The translations under genes and the position numbers were made by a program. The notes under the pieces are model-generated. The model worked only from the letters and a program-made list of their open reading frames with translations, ran no database searches and had not been told where the DNA came from. DNA of 64,000 nt from an uncultured archaeon (GTDB taxonomy: Archaea; Halobacteriota; Methanosarcinia; Methanosarcinales; Methanoperedenaceae), in the NCBI GenBank assembly GCA_902384525.1, contig CABMCA010000089.1, positions 1 to 64,000 on the forward strand, given 5' to 3'. This document shows positions 9,504-19,332 of this stretch, piece by piece (the stretch's first letter is position 1; each line of letters begins with the position of its first letter).

Positions 9504-10958
9504 ATGTCATTAACAGAAAAAACCATAAAAAATCTGGGAACCGTTGGTTTATTGGAAATACTTGGTAAATTAATCAACTCAGTCACTCTACTAATTTTAG
9601 CACGGTTACTCCTGCCCTCTGATTTTGGCATTGTTGCTGTAGCAGGAATTTTGATCGCTATAGTGGACCGGTTCAAAGATTTTGGCCTCTCTAATGCAGT
9701 TATACAAACACAGGAAAAATTTGAAGAATCGTTACAGACCGGTTTTATATTAAGATCAGCTGCAGGTATTTTTCTGTTTTGCATAATATTTATAATCGCT
9801 CCATTCTGGGCAAATTTTTTCAACGATCAGGCAATTACCCCTGTTTTGAGAATTCTTGCGATAGTTCTTATCCTTGAAAATTTCCGGTTTTTTCCGGAAA
9901 CAAAATTATCGAAAACACTCAAATTCAGAACGATAAGAACCTCCACTATAATAGGTAATGTTTCATATTCATTGGTGGCAATTGCCCTGGCATATTCTGG
10001 CTATTCTTTTTGGAGCATCGTTTATGGCAGGATCACACAGAGCTTAACATCTATTATCTATTATCAGATAAAAAGTCCATGGAAACCTCAATTACAATAT
10101 GATACAAAAATTGCAAAACATCTCCTTAGCTATGGGAAATTTGTATTTGGAACAGCATTAATGTATTTATTAGCTGATAATCTGAATAGTGTAGTCCTGG
10201 GAAGGATACTTGGACCGACCGTTTTGGGATATTATTTTATCGCTTATAGCTGGGCAACTCTTTCAGCAAGAGAAGTTGTGGTGATAGTTGACAGGGTTCT
10301 ATTCCCAACATATTCGACTATCAAATCTGATATAACAAGGGTTGGAAATGCGTATCTAAAGACATTAAAATTCTCCTCGATGGTATCAATACCGATCAAT
10401 TTTGGAATGTTTGCACTTGCCCCGGAATTTGTTTATCTGTTTATTGGGGAAAAATGGGCTCCTTCCATTGTGCCCCTACAGATATTATGTATTTTGGGAT
10501 TATTTTATTCGATTAATTCATCGACACTTGCTATATATTATTCCATGGGGGCACCTAAGATCGCAACCACATTGACCGCGCTGCAATTGATTTTTATGAT
10601 TATTTTTGTTCTCCCGGCTGCAAATTTTTTTGGATTGATCGGAGCTGCATCTCTTGCTTCATTATCAATGGTCATAATTACACCCTTTAATTTTACTTTT
10701 GCAGGGAGACTCCTGAAAATAGAAGGCACAAGGTTTATTAGAGTTTTGATCCCTCCGATATTTTCAGCAATTTTAATGACAATATCTATCTTTGCGATCA
10801 AAGAATACACGAGTATTTTTTCAGCCTATCGCATAATATATCTATTGTTCCTGGTGACTTCAGGATTTATCATATATATATTATTTCTTTTCATTTTTAC
10901 AAAAGGAAAACTAATAGAAGACTTTCGGATGTTAGCTTCAAATCTGAAGTCACGATGA
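9504..10958 (+). CDS. Polysaccharide flippase (Wzx / MOP superfamily)
   Basis: About 484 residues. The ATG at 9504 (MSLTEKTIKNLG) is preferred over 9456 because AAAGGAAAG stands just upstream and it aligns with family starts. It has about 12-14 membrane helices with the polysaccharide-biosynthesis signature LARLLLPSDFGIVAVAGI near the N-terminus. Family members flip lipid-linked oligosaccharides across the cytoplasmic membrane. It heads the glycan cluster and is divergent from the acyltransferase; the 96-base gap between them holds a TATA-like TATATATATGATT. It could equally export teichuronic- or O-antigen-like repeats; the substrate cannot be told from sequence. Confidence 0.85.
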   Translation: MSLTEKTIKNLGTVGLLEILGKLINSVTLLILARLLLPSDFGIVAVAGILIAIVDRFKDFGLSNAVIQTQEKFEESLQTGFILRSAAGIFLFCIIFIIAPFWANFFNDQAITPVLRILAIVLILENFRFFPETKLSKTLKFRTIRTSTIIGNVSYSLVAIALAYSGYSFWSIVYGRITQSLTSIIYYQIKSPWKPQLQYDTKIAKHLLSYGKFVFGTALMYLLADNLNSVVLGRILGPTVLGYYFIAYSWATLSAREVVVIVDRVLFPTYSTIKSDITRVGNAYLKTLKFSSMVSIPINFGMFALAPEFVYLFIGEKWAPSIVPLQILCILGLFYSINSSTLAIYYSMGAPKIATTLTALQLIFMIIFVLPAANFFGLIGAASLASLSMVIITPFNFTFAGRLLKIEGTRFIRVLIPPIFSAILMTISIFAIKEYTSIFSAYRIIYLLFLVTSGFIIYILFLFIFTKGKLIEDFRMLASNLKSR

Positions 10959-11077
10959 TGAAATAGATCGGGTTCACATGATGGAATTCGTTACAACAAA
11001 TAGTATAAATAGAAACAAATACAAAAACCGCTAAATTTAAGGAATTATGCCAAATTATTAAAAGGAAAGTGAGAATA

Positions 11078-12271
11078 TTGGAAAAAAGCAGCTGTCCATG
11101 TTGTGGTTCAGAGGAAATTTCATCTATTTATGAAATAGATAACATACCCATTCATAGTGTCTTGTTATTTCAGACGAAAGAGAAAGCTCTAACATACCCA
11201 AAAGGAGATATAAAATTGGGATTTTGTGAAAATTGTGGTTTTATCTCAAACATTTCATTTGACCCGAGTTTACAGGAATATTCGGATGGATATGAATCAA
11301 CGCAAATTTATTCAACAACCTTTAATGTATTTGCCAGGAAATTAGCCCAAAGTTTGATTGACCGTTATTATCTACAGAGTAAGGACATAATTGAAATAGG
11401 GTGTGGGCAAGGTGAATTTCTGGAAATGCTCTGTGAACATGGGAAGAATCGCGGCATGGGTTTTGATCCGGCTTATACCCCCGGACGGAATGAGAACATG
11501 GAAAAGAATCAAGTGACCATCATAAAAGACTTTTATTCAGAAAAATACTCCAATATTCAATGCGACTTCCTTTGCTGCAGGATGACACTTGAACATATCT
11601 ATGAAACAGGAAATTTTATTGGAACTGTGAAGAAATCCATTCAGGACAAACCTGATACCATCGTATTTTTCCAGGTTCCCGATGTCAGACGAATCCTGAA
11701 AGACCAGGCATTTTGGGATATATATTATGAACACTGTTCGTATTTCAGTCCGGGATCTCTTGCTAAATTATTTAGAAATAATGGCTTTGAAATTATTGAT
11801 ATGTGGATAGATTATGACGATCAGTATATAATGTTAGGAGCACGATTGGGACATAGAGGGAAAATCAAATCATTACCAGCAGAAGAGGATATTATGCAGC
11901 TAAAAAGCCAGGTTGATTTATTCTCCAAAAACCATAAAAACCTTTTGAATACCTGGAAAAGCTATTTGGAAAAAGCAAAGACAGACGGTCGCAGAATAGT
12001 TATCTGGGGAGGAGGTTCCAAAGGCGTAGCGTTTCTCACAACTCTCCACATTATTAAGGAGATAGAATATGTAGTTGATATCAATCCAAATAAACATGGA
12101 ACATATATGGCCGGCACAGGGCAGCAGATCGTTTCTCCTGAATTTTTAGTGCAGTACAATCCTGATATAGTAATAGTTATGAATCCAATTTATTGTAATG
12201 AAATAAAGGAGTCCCTTGATAAAATGGGCATTAATGCAAAGCTCGAATCGGTTCAAATGTTTGGAAGATAG
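11078..12271 (+). CDS. Zinc-finger class I SAM methyltransferase, C-methyltransferase type (copy 1)
   Basis: About 397 residues from a TTG at 11078; a GTG at 11069 is the alternative. AAAGGAAAGTGAG upstream and the TTG start of the next paralogue favour 11078. The N-terminal zinc site is CPCCGS plus CENCG, the SAM motif is IIEIGCGQGEFLEML, and the C-terminal nucleotide-binding-like half begins IVIWGGGSKGVAFL. This three-part layout is that of NDP-sugar C-methyltransferases (TylC3/EvaC-like, Methyltransf_13 + Methyltransf_14 domains). It is likely to methylate an activated sugar for the glycan. The paralogue follows 18 bases later in the same direction, probably in one operon. Confidence 0.75.
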   Translation: MEKSSCPCCGSEEISSIYEIDNIPIHSVLLFQTKEKALTYPKGDIKLGFCENCGFISNISFDPSLQEYSDGYESTQIYSTTFNVFARKLAQSLIDRYYLQSKDIIEIGCGQGEFLEMLCEHGKNRGMGFDPAYTPGRNENMEKNQVTIIKDFYSEKYSNIQCDFLCCRMTLEHIYETGNFIGTVKKSIQDKPDTIVFFQVPDVRRILKDQAFWDIYYEHCSYFSPGSLAKLFRNNGFEIIDMWIDYDDQYIMLGARLGHRGKIKSLPAEEDIMQLKSQVDLFSKNHKNLLNTWKSYLEKAKTDGRRIVIWGGGSKGVAFLTTLHIIKEIEYVVDINPNKHGTYMAGTGQQIVSPEFLVQYNPDIVIVMNPIYCNEIKESLDKMGINAKLESVQMFGR

Positions 12272-12289
12272 AGTAAACAGGAGGAAATT

Positions 12290-13474
12290 TTGGGAAAAAA
12301 AAATATCGAAAGTATATGTCCTTCATGCAAATCATCAAATACCAATATCTTTCTTAATATTCCAAAAGTTCCTGTTCATTGCAACCTTCTCTGGGAAACA
12401 AGTGACGACGCCTTAAGAGCCCCAATGTCTGAGATTATCCTGGGGTTTTGTGGAGACTGTGAACATATTTTCAATTGTGCTTTTGATCCTGCCCTAATGG
12501 AATATACACAACAATATGAAAATTCATTACATTTTTCCCCGTATTTCCAGGATTATGCCAGGGAATTAGCGGATAGACTGATCGAAACTTATGATTTACA
12601 TGGAAAAAGTATCATAGAAATCGGATGTGGAAAAGGAGAGTTTTTGAAGTTGCTGTGTGAATGGGGTGGAAATCGGGGAGTTGGATTTGATTCAAGTTAT
12701 GAAAACGTTGGGGAGACAGATAGTGATCTGGAAATTACTTTCATTAAAGATTTTTATTCTGATCGCTATTTAAATTACAGGTCTGATTTTATATGTTGCC
12801 GGCAGGTCCTGGAGCACATCCAGTATCCTTACGACTTTATGACCGATCTTAGAAGAATGATAGGGAACAAGGATACTATTGTTTTTTTTGAAGTGCCGAA
12901 TGTTGATTATACTTTGAAGGATCTTGGAATATGGGATTTGATTTATGAACATAGATCGTTTTTCAGCAGGAGTTCACTCATGTATTTGTTCAAAGCATGT
13001 GGATTCTCGGTTCGAGATGTCTCTGAAAGTTATGAAGGCCAGTTCCTGTGCATAGAAGCAGTGCCAGAGAAGCTGCATCCTGATACAAAAGGCGAACACG
13101 TATGCGATATGAAAATGAGACATAATGTTGAGAAGTTTACTGAAACATTCTGGGCCAGGATTGAAACATGGCAGGAGAAAGTCAGGATGATGGAACGATC
13201 GGGTCAGAAAGCAGTATTATGGGGCGCAGGCTCAAAGGGTGTCACATTCTTGAATATGATCGGGGGCAAAGATAAAATAAAATATGTTATCGATATCAAT
13301 CCACGCAAACAGGGAAAATATACTCCGGGAACCGGACATAAAATCCTGCCGCCAGAGTTCCTGCGGGAATTCAGGCCGGACATTGTGATAATAATGAATC
13401 CGGTATATATTAATGAAATTCAACAAATGCTGGATAGTTATGGATTATCAGCTCAATTGATGCCCGTTTTATGA
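12290..13474 (+). CDS. Zinc-finger class I SAM methyltransferase, C-methyltransferase type (copy 2)
   Basis: 394 residues from a TTG start with an excellent CAGGAGGAAA site. It has the same layout as the preceding gene: CPSCKSS/CGDCEH zinc site, IIEIGCGKGEFLKLL SAM motif, and AVLWGAGSKGVTFLNM in the C-terminal half. The two proteins are clear tandem duplicates but well diverged, so they probably act on different positions or sugars. The stop overlaps the start of the glycosyltransferase by four bases (ATGA), which indicates translational coupling. A third family member lies at 16453. Confidence 0.75.
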   Translation: MGKKNIESICPSCKSSNTNIFLNIPKVPVHCNLLWETSDDALRAPMSEIILGFCGDCEHIFNCAFDPALMEYTQQYENSLHFSPYFQDYARELADRLIETYDLHGKSIIEIGCGKGEFLKLLCEWGGNRGVGFDSSYENVGETDSDLEITFIKDFYSDRYLNYRSDFICCRQVLEHIQYPYDFMTDLRRMIGNKDTIVFFEVPNVDYTLKDLGIWDLIYEHRSFFSRSSLMYLFKACGFSVRDVSESYEGQFLCIEAVPEKLHPDTKGEHVCDMKMRHNVEKFTETFWARIETWQEKVRMMERSGQKAVLWGAGSKGVTFLNMIGGKDKIKYVIDINPRKQGKYTPGTGHKILPPEFLREFRPDIVIIMNPVYINEIQQMLDSYGLSAQLMPVL

Positions 13475-14442
13475 ATAGAATAGATGTAAGTATAGTCATT
13501 CCAACTTTCAACAGGCAGGAGTCATTAGTAAGGACTCTTGATTCATTATTCAATCAAACATATCCGCAGGAAAATTTTGAAATAATTGTTGTGGATGGCG
13601 GAAATGACGATACGGAAAAAATAATAAGAGATATTGAAAAAAGTCATCCGAATATTCGATATATCAAACAGTATGATCGGGGCGCTTCGTCAGCAAGAAA
13701 TCTTGGAATTAATAATTCCAGAGGGGAAATAGTAGGTTTCACGGATGATGACTGCGTTGTAGATCCGGGTTGGATCGAACACGCAGTAAGATCGCTGCAA
13801 AACCTGGAATTTTGTGGAGTACAAGGGATAATCCTTCCTGAAAAAAAGATTCAATTGAAGAATAAAATATGGGGTTATGCGGATGTACCGACATGCACAG
13901 GGAAAGAAAATTATTTTTCATTTCCCACATGTAATATTTTTTACAGGAAGAAATATCTTATTGAGATTTCAGGTTTTGACAAAGAACTGACATATTCTGA
14001 GGACGATGATTTAGCATTCCGCCTGATCGAAAAAGGTTATAAAATTCATTTTAATAAAAATATGATAGTTTATCATGAAGTAAGATACTTAAACATAATT
14101 AAATATGTCTTTAAAAGATTAAAAAGAAAAGAAACAGTTCCACTGTTTTTCAAAAAACATCCGAAATTCAGGGACAGGTTTTTTCTTAAAACATTTGTAC
14201 CATCCCATGTATATATTATTTTTGCGATTGGAACATTAATAATTTATTTGTTAAATCTGGATATTACCATTCCAGTATTGTTTACCCTGTTCGCTTTTTT
14301 GGCCACAAGAGTTTTTATTGATCAAAAGTATAAAATGATGCCGGTTAGAGTACTATTTTTTTGGAGATATTTCATTATAGACTTTGCAAGTGTATATTAT
14401 CATGTAAAAGGCAGTATAAAATATAAGAGTCTATTGATTTAA
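13471..14442 (+). CDS. Family 2 glycosyltransferase with C-terminal membrane helices
   Basis: 323 residues. The N-terminal GT-A domain shows VSIVIPTFNRQESL, VVDGGNDDT and the metal/nucleotide site GFTDDDC (DDD), with GASSARNLGI between them. The later YSEDDDLAFRLIEKGY is the ED-type acceptor loop. Two or three hydrophobic segments follow near residues 235-305, so the enzyme is held at the membrane, facing the cytoplasm. It probably adds a sugar to the lipid-linked glycan. It is cotranscribed and overlaps the second methyltransferase by four bases. The donor sugar cannot be assigned. It is the only recognisable glycosyltransferase in the cluster itself. Confidence 0.85.
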   Translation: MNRIDVSIVIPTFNRQESLVRTLDSLFNQTYPQENFEIIVVDGGNDDTEKIIRDIEKSHPNIRYIKQYDRGASSARNLGINNSRGEIVGFTDDDCVVDPGWIEHAVRSLQNLEFCGVQGIILPEKKIQLKNKIWGYADVPTCTGKENYFSFPTCNIFYRKKYLIEISGFDKELTYSEDDDLAFRLIEKGYKIHFNKNMIVYHEVRYLNIIKYVFKRLKRKETVPLFFKKHPKFRDRFFLKTFVPSHVYIIFAIGTLIIYLLNLDITIPVLFTLFAFLATRVFIDQKYKMMPVRVLFFWRYFIIDFASVYYHVKGSIKYKSLLI

Positions 14443-14529
14443 TCCATAACTTGTCCATTTTAAAAAACATATGTTTCAAGGTGCATCCGAACCTGCCACA
14501 AGTCCATGATGAGCAAATTGATATTCACA

Positions 14530-14573
14530 TTTAAATACTACCTTAACCATAACCTGAATCGATAGTGTATCGA
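14530..14573 (+). promoter_or_regulatory. Promoter with palindrome ahead of the cytidylyltransferase operon
   Basis: The TATA-like TTTAAATA at 14530-14537 is followed, at the expected start of transcription, by the palindrome TCGATA-GTG-TATCGA (14559-14573). A 15-bp palindrome over the start point is a typical repressor operator position. The gap of about 170 bases after the glycosyltransferase supports a new transcription unit here. Confidence 0.4.
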
Positions 14574-14612
14574 ACAATAGATATTAAATAATAATTCCAA
14601 GGTGTGATTTTA

Positions 14613-15383
14613 ATGAAAGTTGCAATTCTTGCCGGTGGATACGGCACACGTTTAGCAGAAGAGACAGAAATAAGACCAAAGCCACTGGTAGAGATCGGAG
14701 GAAAGCCGATCCTGTGGCATATCATGATGCACTATGCTCACTATGGCTTCAAAGATTTTGTTATCGCCCTGGGATATAAAGGTGAAGCAATAAAAAAGTA
14801 CATGGTAGATTATTGTTCATTGAATAGTGATCTGACCATCGACCTTAAGTCAGGCAAAATAGAGATGGATGACGGCTATAAACCCGACTGGAAGGTTAAA
14901 CTTGTTGATACGGGGACAAATACCCAGACCGGGGGCAGGATCAAAAGACTGGCGCAGCACCTTGGAAATGAGACATTTATGTTAACCTGGGGGGATGGAG
15001 TATCTGATGTTAATCTTAAAGAGCTTCTGGCATTTCATCGCTCACATGGGAAATTAGCTACACTGACAGCTGTAAGACCTCCTGCGCGTTACGGCCACCT
15101 GAAATTTGATAATAACAGGATAACAGAATTCACTGAAAAACCCCAGACAGGTGAAGGCTGGATAAACGGGGCTTTTTTTGTGCTTGATCCGGATGTTTTT
15201 GATTATATCACAGGAGATGAAATAGTCTGGGAGAAAGAACCGCTGGAAGGACTTGCCAGGGACGGACAATTGATGGCCTATCAGCACACATCTTTCTGGC
15301 AATGTATGGATACCTTGCGTGAGAAATATATACTGGAGAAACTATGGCAAAGCGGAAAAGCCCCCTGGAAAATATGGGAGTGA
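14613..15383 (+). CDS. rfbF: Glucose-1-phosphate cytidylyltransferase
   Basis: 257 residues from the ATG at 14613 ([14 protein letters not shown]); the GTG at 14604 lies inside the ribosome binding site AAGGTGTGAT. The nucleotidyltransferase signature ([18 protein letters not shown]) is complete, and the length matches RfbF, which joins CTP and glucose-1-phosphate to give CDP-glucose. The close sequence type with [21 protein letters not shown] is characteristic of RfbF rather than RmlA. It opens a four-gene run (cytidylyltransferase, SDR, C-methyltransferase, FAD oxidoreductase). A recognisable CDP-glucose 4,6-dehydratase (RfbG) is not in the window. Confidence 0.88.
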   Translation: MKVAILAGGYGTRLAEETEIRPKPLVEIGGKPILWHIMMHYAHYGFKDFVIALGYKGEAIKKYMVDYCSLNSDLTIDLKSGKIEMDDGYKPDWKVKLVDTGTNTQTGGRIKRLAQHLGNETFMLTWGDGVSDVNLKELLAFHRSHGKLATLTAVRPPARYGHLKFDNNRITEFTEKPQTGEGWINGAFFVLDPDVFDYITGDEIVWEKEPLEGLARDGQLMAYQHTSFWQCMDTLREKYILEKLWQSGKAPWKIWE

Positions 15384-15387
15384 TAAA

Positions 15388-16449
15388 ATGAAAGTATTAG
15401 TGACAGGACATAACGGTTATGTAGGTACGGTCATGATGCCCATGTTAATTAAAGCAGGGTATGATGTTACAGGACTTGATTCAAACCTGTATAAAGGATC
15501 AACATTTGGAGAAATGATTAAAACGCAAGATTATCCTGAAATAGAAAAAGATATCCGGGATATCCAGTCTTCTGACCTGAAAGGATTTGAGGCCATAATT
15601 CACCTGGCTGGCCTTTCAAATGACCCTCTGGGGGATCTGAATCCGGATTTGACGTTTGAAATCAATCACAAAGCATCAGTGCGATTGGCAAAACTTGGTA
15701 AAAACGCTGGCGTAAAACGTTTCATTTTTTCATCGTCGTGCAGTAATTATGGGGCAGGCGGCCAGGATTGGCTGGATGAAAAATCGCCTTTTAATCCTGT
15801 TACACCATATGGCACATCCAAGGTTCGTGTTGAACAGGAGGTAGCCAAACTTGCAGATGATGGTTTCAGCCCGACTTTCTTGCGAAGCGGTACTGCATAT
15901 GGCGTCTCACCGCGCCTGCGTTTTGACCTGGTATTGAATAATCTGCTGGCCTGGGCATTTACCACGGGAAAGGTCTTTCTAAAAAGCGATGGCCTGGCAT
16001 GGCGTCCGATCGTGCATATCCGGGATATGTCGCTTGCTTTCCTATCTGCCCTGGATGCCCCTATCGACCTTGTCCATAATGAGGCGTTCAATGTGGGCCG
16101 GACAGAAGAAAATTATCGCGTACGAGATCTGGCTGATATTGTTGCAGAAACAGTACCTGGCAGTAAAATAGAATACTCCTCAGGAGCAGAACCGGATAAA
16201 CGTAACTATCGTGTGTTATGTAATAAAATAGCAGAAACGCTTCCAGGGTATAAACCTTGCTGGACTGCCAGACAGGGTGCAAAAGAATTGTATGAAACTT
16301 ATAAGAAAATTGGACTTCGCCAGGAAGAATTTGAAGGATCTCGCTATCGGCGTGTAGACCATATCAAGCAATTGTTAAGCAGCGGCCTTTTAGATGATAC
16401 CCTTCGCTGGACTAAAAATGGAAAAAATGCTAAAAGCCAGGAGAATTAA
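15388..16449 (+). CDS. NAD-dependent sugar epimerase/dehydratase (extended SDR)
   Basis: 353 residues from the ATG at 15388, four bases after the RfbF stop; the 15319 start would overlap that gene heavily. The Rossmann motif is [12 protein letters not shown], the catalytic triad region is SSCSNYG with TPYGTSK (YxxxK), and the NAD-binding Asp follows at GLDSNLY. It acts on a nucleotide-sugar, probably the CDP-hexose supplied by the preceding gene, as a dehydratase or epimerase. The operon order RfbF - SDR - C-methyltransferase recurs in bacterial clusters for branched sugars. The exact reaction is not determined by sequence. Confidence 0.8.
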   Translation: MKVLVTGHNGYVGTVMMPMLIKAGYDVTGLDSNLYKGSTFGEMIKTQDYPEIEKDIRDIQSSDLKGFEAIIHLAGLSNDPLGDLNPDLTFEINHKASVRLAKLGKNAGVKRFIFSSSCSNYGAGGQDWLDEKSPFNPVTPYGTSKVRVEQEVAKLADDGFSPTFLRSGTAYGVSPRLRFDLVLNNLLAWAFTTGKVFLKSDGLAWRPIVHIRDMSLAFLSALDAPIDLVHNEAFNVGRTEENYRVRDLADIVAETVPGSKIEYSSGAEPDKRNYRVLCNKIAETLPGYKPCWTARQGAKELYETYKKIGLRQEEFEGSRYRRVDHIKQLLSSGLLDDTLRWTKNGKNAKSQEN

Positions 16450-16452
16450 ATA

Positions 16453-17682
16453 ATGGCTCGATCAAAGCCCGCATGTTTTTCCTGCGCAAATACCCAATTG
16501 CGATCAATATTGAATTATGGCCAGACACCCATTGCTGATCGTCTGCTCACTAAAGAAAAATTAGGGGAACCGGAAATAACGGCACCTCTGGAACTTGTTT
16601 TTTGTCCTGAATGCAGATTAGTGCAAATAACTGAATCCGTATCTCCGGAAATCCTGTTTGTTAAGGATTATCCCTATTTCTCTTCAGTATCACCTGCGCT
16701 GCTTGAGCATTTCAGGAAGAGTGCCGGGGCAATAATCGGGTCAAGAAAACTAAACTTCAAAAGCCTGGTAATTGAAGCTGCAAGTAATGATGGCTATATG
16801 CTGAAAAATTTCGTCAAAATGGGTATTCCTGTGTTGGGTATCGATCCTGCCCAGGATCCTGCAGAAGCTGCCACGAAGGCGGGCATCCCGACCCTTTGCA
16901 CTTTCTTTGACAGGGATTTAGCAGTCAAACTTAAGAACGAAGGCCGCATGGCAGATGTTTTCCTGGCCAACAATGTCCTTGCCCATGTTCCCGATCTTAA
17001 TGGTTTTGTTGAAGGGTTAAAAATGCTATTAAAGGATACAGGCGTTGCTGTAATGGAGGTTCATTATGTGGCCGACCTTGTTGACCACCACGAATTTGAC
17101 ACTGTGTATCACCAGCACCTGTGCTATTTTTCAGTTACTGCATTAGATAATCTGTTCAGGAAGCATGGTCTTTTCCTGAATAAAGTTGAACGTATTTCTA
17201 CCTACGGCGGATCATTGCGTTTGTTTGTGGAACACCATGAAAATGTGAGTGAGTCTGTAAGTTCGCTCCTTGAAGAAGAGTCAAATAAAGGGGTCGACCA
17301 GATCGATTATTTCCTGGATTTTGCAGATCAGGCACATGAAATGAAGGATTCCCTTGTAAAGCTTTTACATGACCTGAAGCAGAAAGGAAATAGAATAGTC
17401 GCTTATGGGGCAGCTGCAAAAGCAACGACATTCCTCAGCTATTGTGGACTGGGGAAGGATCAGCTGGATTATATAATTGACTTGAACCAGTTCAAACAGG
17501 GTCGCTATATGGGAGGAAACCATCTCCAGATCGTACCACCAACAAAGCTTGCACAGGACATGCCGGATTATGTCCTGCTGCTTGCATGGAATTTTGCAGA
17601 TGAGATATTAAAGCAGCAGGCAGCTTACAGGGAAAAGGGTGGTAAATTTATCATTCCGATCCCTAATCCAAAAATCGTATAA
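16453..17682 (+). CDS. NDP-sugar C-methyltransferase (TylC3/EvaC-like)
   Basis: 409 residues. The N-terminal zinc-binding region has CFSCANTQ and CPEC, with the family hallmark [10 protein letters not shown]. The SAM domain follows ([14 protein letters not shown]), then [17 protein letters not shown] and the active-site stretch [14 protein letters not shown], comparable to the YHEH motif of EvaC/TcaB9. The C-terminal half starts [15 protein letters not shown]. These enzymes add a methyl group to a carbon of a keto-deoxy-sugar nucleotide. It is the third such protein in 6 kb and the closest to characterised sugar 3-C-methyltransferases. It directly follows the SDR gene with three bases between them. 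Confidence 0.82.
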   Translation: MARSKPACFSCANTQLRSILNYGQTPIADRLLTKEKLGEPEITAPLELVFCPECRLVQITESVSPEILFVKDYPYFSSVSPALLEHFRKSAGAIIGSRKLNFKSLVIEAASNDGYMLKNFVKMGIPVLGIDPAQDPAEAATKAGIPTLCTFFDRDLAVKLKNEGRMADVFLANNVLAHVPDLNGFVEGLKMLLKDTGVAVMEVHYVADLVDHHEFDTVYHQHLCYFSVTALDNLFRKHGLFLNKVERISTYGGSLRLFVEHHENVSESVSSLLEEESNKGVDQIDYFLDFADQAHEMKDSLVKLLHDLKQKGNRIVAYGAAAKATTFLSYCGLGKDQLDYIIDLNQFKQGRYMGGNHLQIVPPTKLAQDMPDYVLLLAWNFADEILKQQAAYREKGGKFIIPIPNPKIV

Positions 17683-17711
17683 TTTATTATAGTGTGGATA
17701 GATAAAACCGT

Positions 17712-18998
17712 ATGAAAACCGTAATCATCGGAGGAGGACTTGCAGGTCTTGCTGCTGCGTACAGGCTTGCAGGAAAAGATGAAGTAGTGATCATCGAAAA
17801 AGAACCTGAACTTGGAGGTATGGCTTCAAGCTACAGTATAAAAAGTACGGAATTTTATCATTATCGTATTGAAAAATATTATCACCATATCTTTGCAAGC
17901 GATAAAGAACTTATAGCTCTTATTAATGAACTGGGGACCGGCAATAAGCTTGAATGGCTGCGTGGAACCACCGGATATTTTTTTAACGGGAAGATTTATC
18001 CAATGAATACGCCGTTTGAAATCCTGAAAGCTTTGCCTTTCATGGATGTCATAAGATTGACACTGCTTGTCCTGAAAGCTAAGACCATAAAGGACAGGAC
18101 TGCTTTTGATGATATCACAGCAAAAAAATGGATCATAGACACAGCAGGTGAATCAGTATATAATAATTTTTTCGAGCCGCTATTGTCAAGTAAATTTGGG
18201 GATAATAAAGAGAAAGTGTCTGCCGCCTGGCTACTGGGACGGGTGCAGATCCGTTCGAACAGAGGCGCAAAAGGCGAAAAGCTTGGGTACATGCGCGGGG
18301 GTTTTTATGCTATTGTTGAAGCAATGGCTGATGCCATACGGAAAAAAGGGGGTAAAATAATCAATGGAAGCGTATCGAATATTCAGATAAAGGATGGTTG
18401 TGTAAGAGGCATCGTTGCAGGCGGAAAAATCATCGATTGCGATAGAGTTATTTCAACTGTAGCTCCTCATGTTCTTAAAAAAATAATTGATCCGCAGCTC
18501 CTTGGACTTGACCTGAATATAAGTTATCAGGGGACTGCCTGTGCACTTTTCGGCTTAAAGGAAACGCTCATGGATGAAGTCTATTGGCTGAATATTAAGG
18601 AGAATGTTCCTTTTGGTGCAGTGATAGAGCATACTAATTTTATTCCGTTATCTGATTATGGCGAACATCTTGTATACGTTACTTCATATTTCCAGAATCC
18701 TGATAGTCCTCTCTGGAGTTTGAAAGATGAAGAGGTCATCGAACTATACCTGAAAGGTCTTGAAAAACTGTTTCCAGGATCCAGGGAAAAAGTTAAGTGG
18801 TGGCGACTTCGAAGGGATATGGATACTGCGCCTGTTTATGAAGTTGGGTATGGGAAGAAAGTACTTCAATACAGGACTAAGATCAAAGGGCTTTATCTTG
18901 CAGGTATGTTCTCAGAAGCGAATTATCCTGAGAGAAGCATGAATGGATCGATCTTAGCAGGATTTAAGTGTGCTGATGAAATAATAAAAGCGCCCTAA
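17712..18998 (+). CDS. FAD-dependent NAD(P)/amine-oxidase-like oxidoreductase of the glycan cluster
   Basis: 428 residues. The dinucleotide-binding start is VIIGGGLAGLAAAYRL, followed by the Glu-ending strand VVIIEKEPELGGMASSY, and the C-terminus keeps the second FAD contact (GLYLAGMFSEANYPERSMNGSI). The family covers protoporphyrinogen-oxidase-like and UDP-galactopyranose-mutase-like flavoproteins that are common in polysaccharide clusters. There is no signal peptide, so it is cytoplasmic. It is the last gene of the same-strand run, 29 bases after the methyltransferase. A role in oxidising or rearranging a nucleotide- or lipid-linked sugar is inferred from position only. Confidence 0.75.
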   Translation: MKTVIIGGGLAGLAAAYRLAGKDEVVIIEKEPELGGMASSYSIKSTEFYHYRIEKYYHHIFASDKELIALINELGTGNKLEWLRGTTGYFFNGKIYPMNTPFEILKALPFMDVIRLTLLVLKAKTIKDRTAFDDITAKKWIIDTAGESVYNNFFEPLLSSKFGDNKEKVSAAWLLGRVQIRSNRGAKGEKLGYMRGGFYAIVEAMADAIRKKGGKIINGSVSNIQIKDGCVRGIVAGGKIIDCDRVISTVAPHVLKKIIDPQLLGLDLNISYQGTACALFGLKETLMDEVYWLNIKENVPFGAVIEHTNFIPLSDYGEHLVYVTSYFQNPDSPLWSLKDEEVIELYLKGLEKLFPGSREKVKWWRLRRDMDTAPVYEVGYGKKVLQYRTKIKGLYLAGMFSEANYPERSMNGSILAGFKCADEIIKAP

Positions 18999-19014
18999 AA
19001 ATATTTAAAGTCTG

Positions 19015-19317
19015 TTATTGTCCGCTATTTTTACCCTCTTCATAAAGGATTTTTTCCTTTTCTCTCTTCAAGTCCATTTCACGGCGCACGATGGCTTTCA
19101 TTGCTTCCGAGGGTTTTACGGTCACCTGTATCCTGTGCTTCCTGTCAATCATATAGGCAGCATAACCATAGACCATATATGCAATGAATGCTGCCGGGAT
19201 AATGAATAACCATCCTGCGGTAAAGGCAAGGAATGTTTCAGCCGGGTAATAATATGCCGATACCATAGAGGCACCCCCAAGAAACAGGGCTGCAATGTAT
19301 TTTATTCGATCATCCAT
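19015..19317 (-). CDS. Small membrane protein with charged C-terminal helix
   Basis: 100 residues from the ATG at 19317 (MDDRIKY), which has GAGTGTGAT upstream; the longer GTG start at 19332 sits in that site. Two hydrophobic segments (about residues 7-25 and 30-55) are followed by a basic tail rich in Glu/Lys (MKAIVRREMDLKREKEKILYEE) that could form a coiled coil in the cytoplasm. I do not recognise the family. It is convergent with the FAD oxidoreductase. Cotranscription with the genes to its right is unlikely given the 480-base gap. Confidence 0.6.
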   Translation of the reverse strand: MDDRIKYIAALFLGGASMVSAYYYPAETFLAFTAGWLFIIPAAFIAYMVYGYAAYMIDRKHRIQVTVKPSEAMKAIVRREMDLKREKEKILYEEGKNSGQ

Positions 19318-19332
19318 AAAAATCACACTCAC

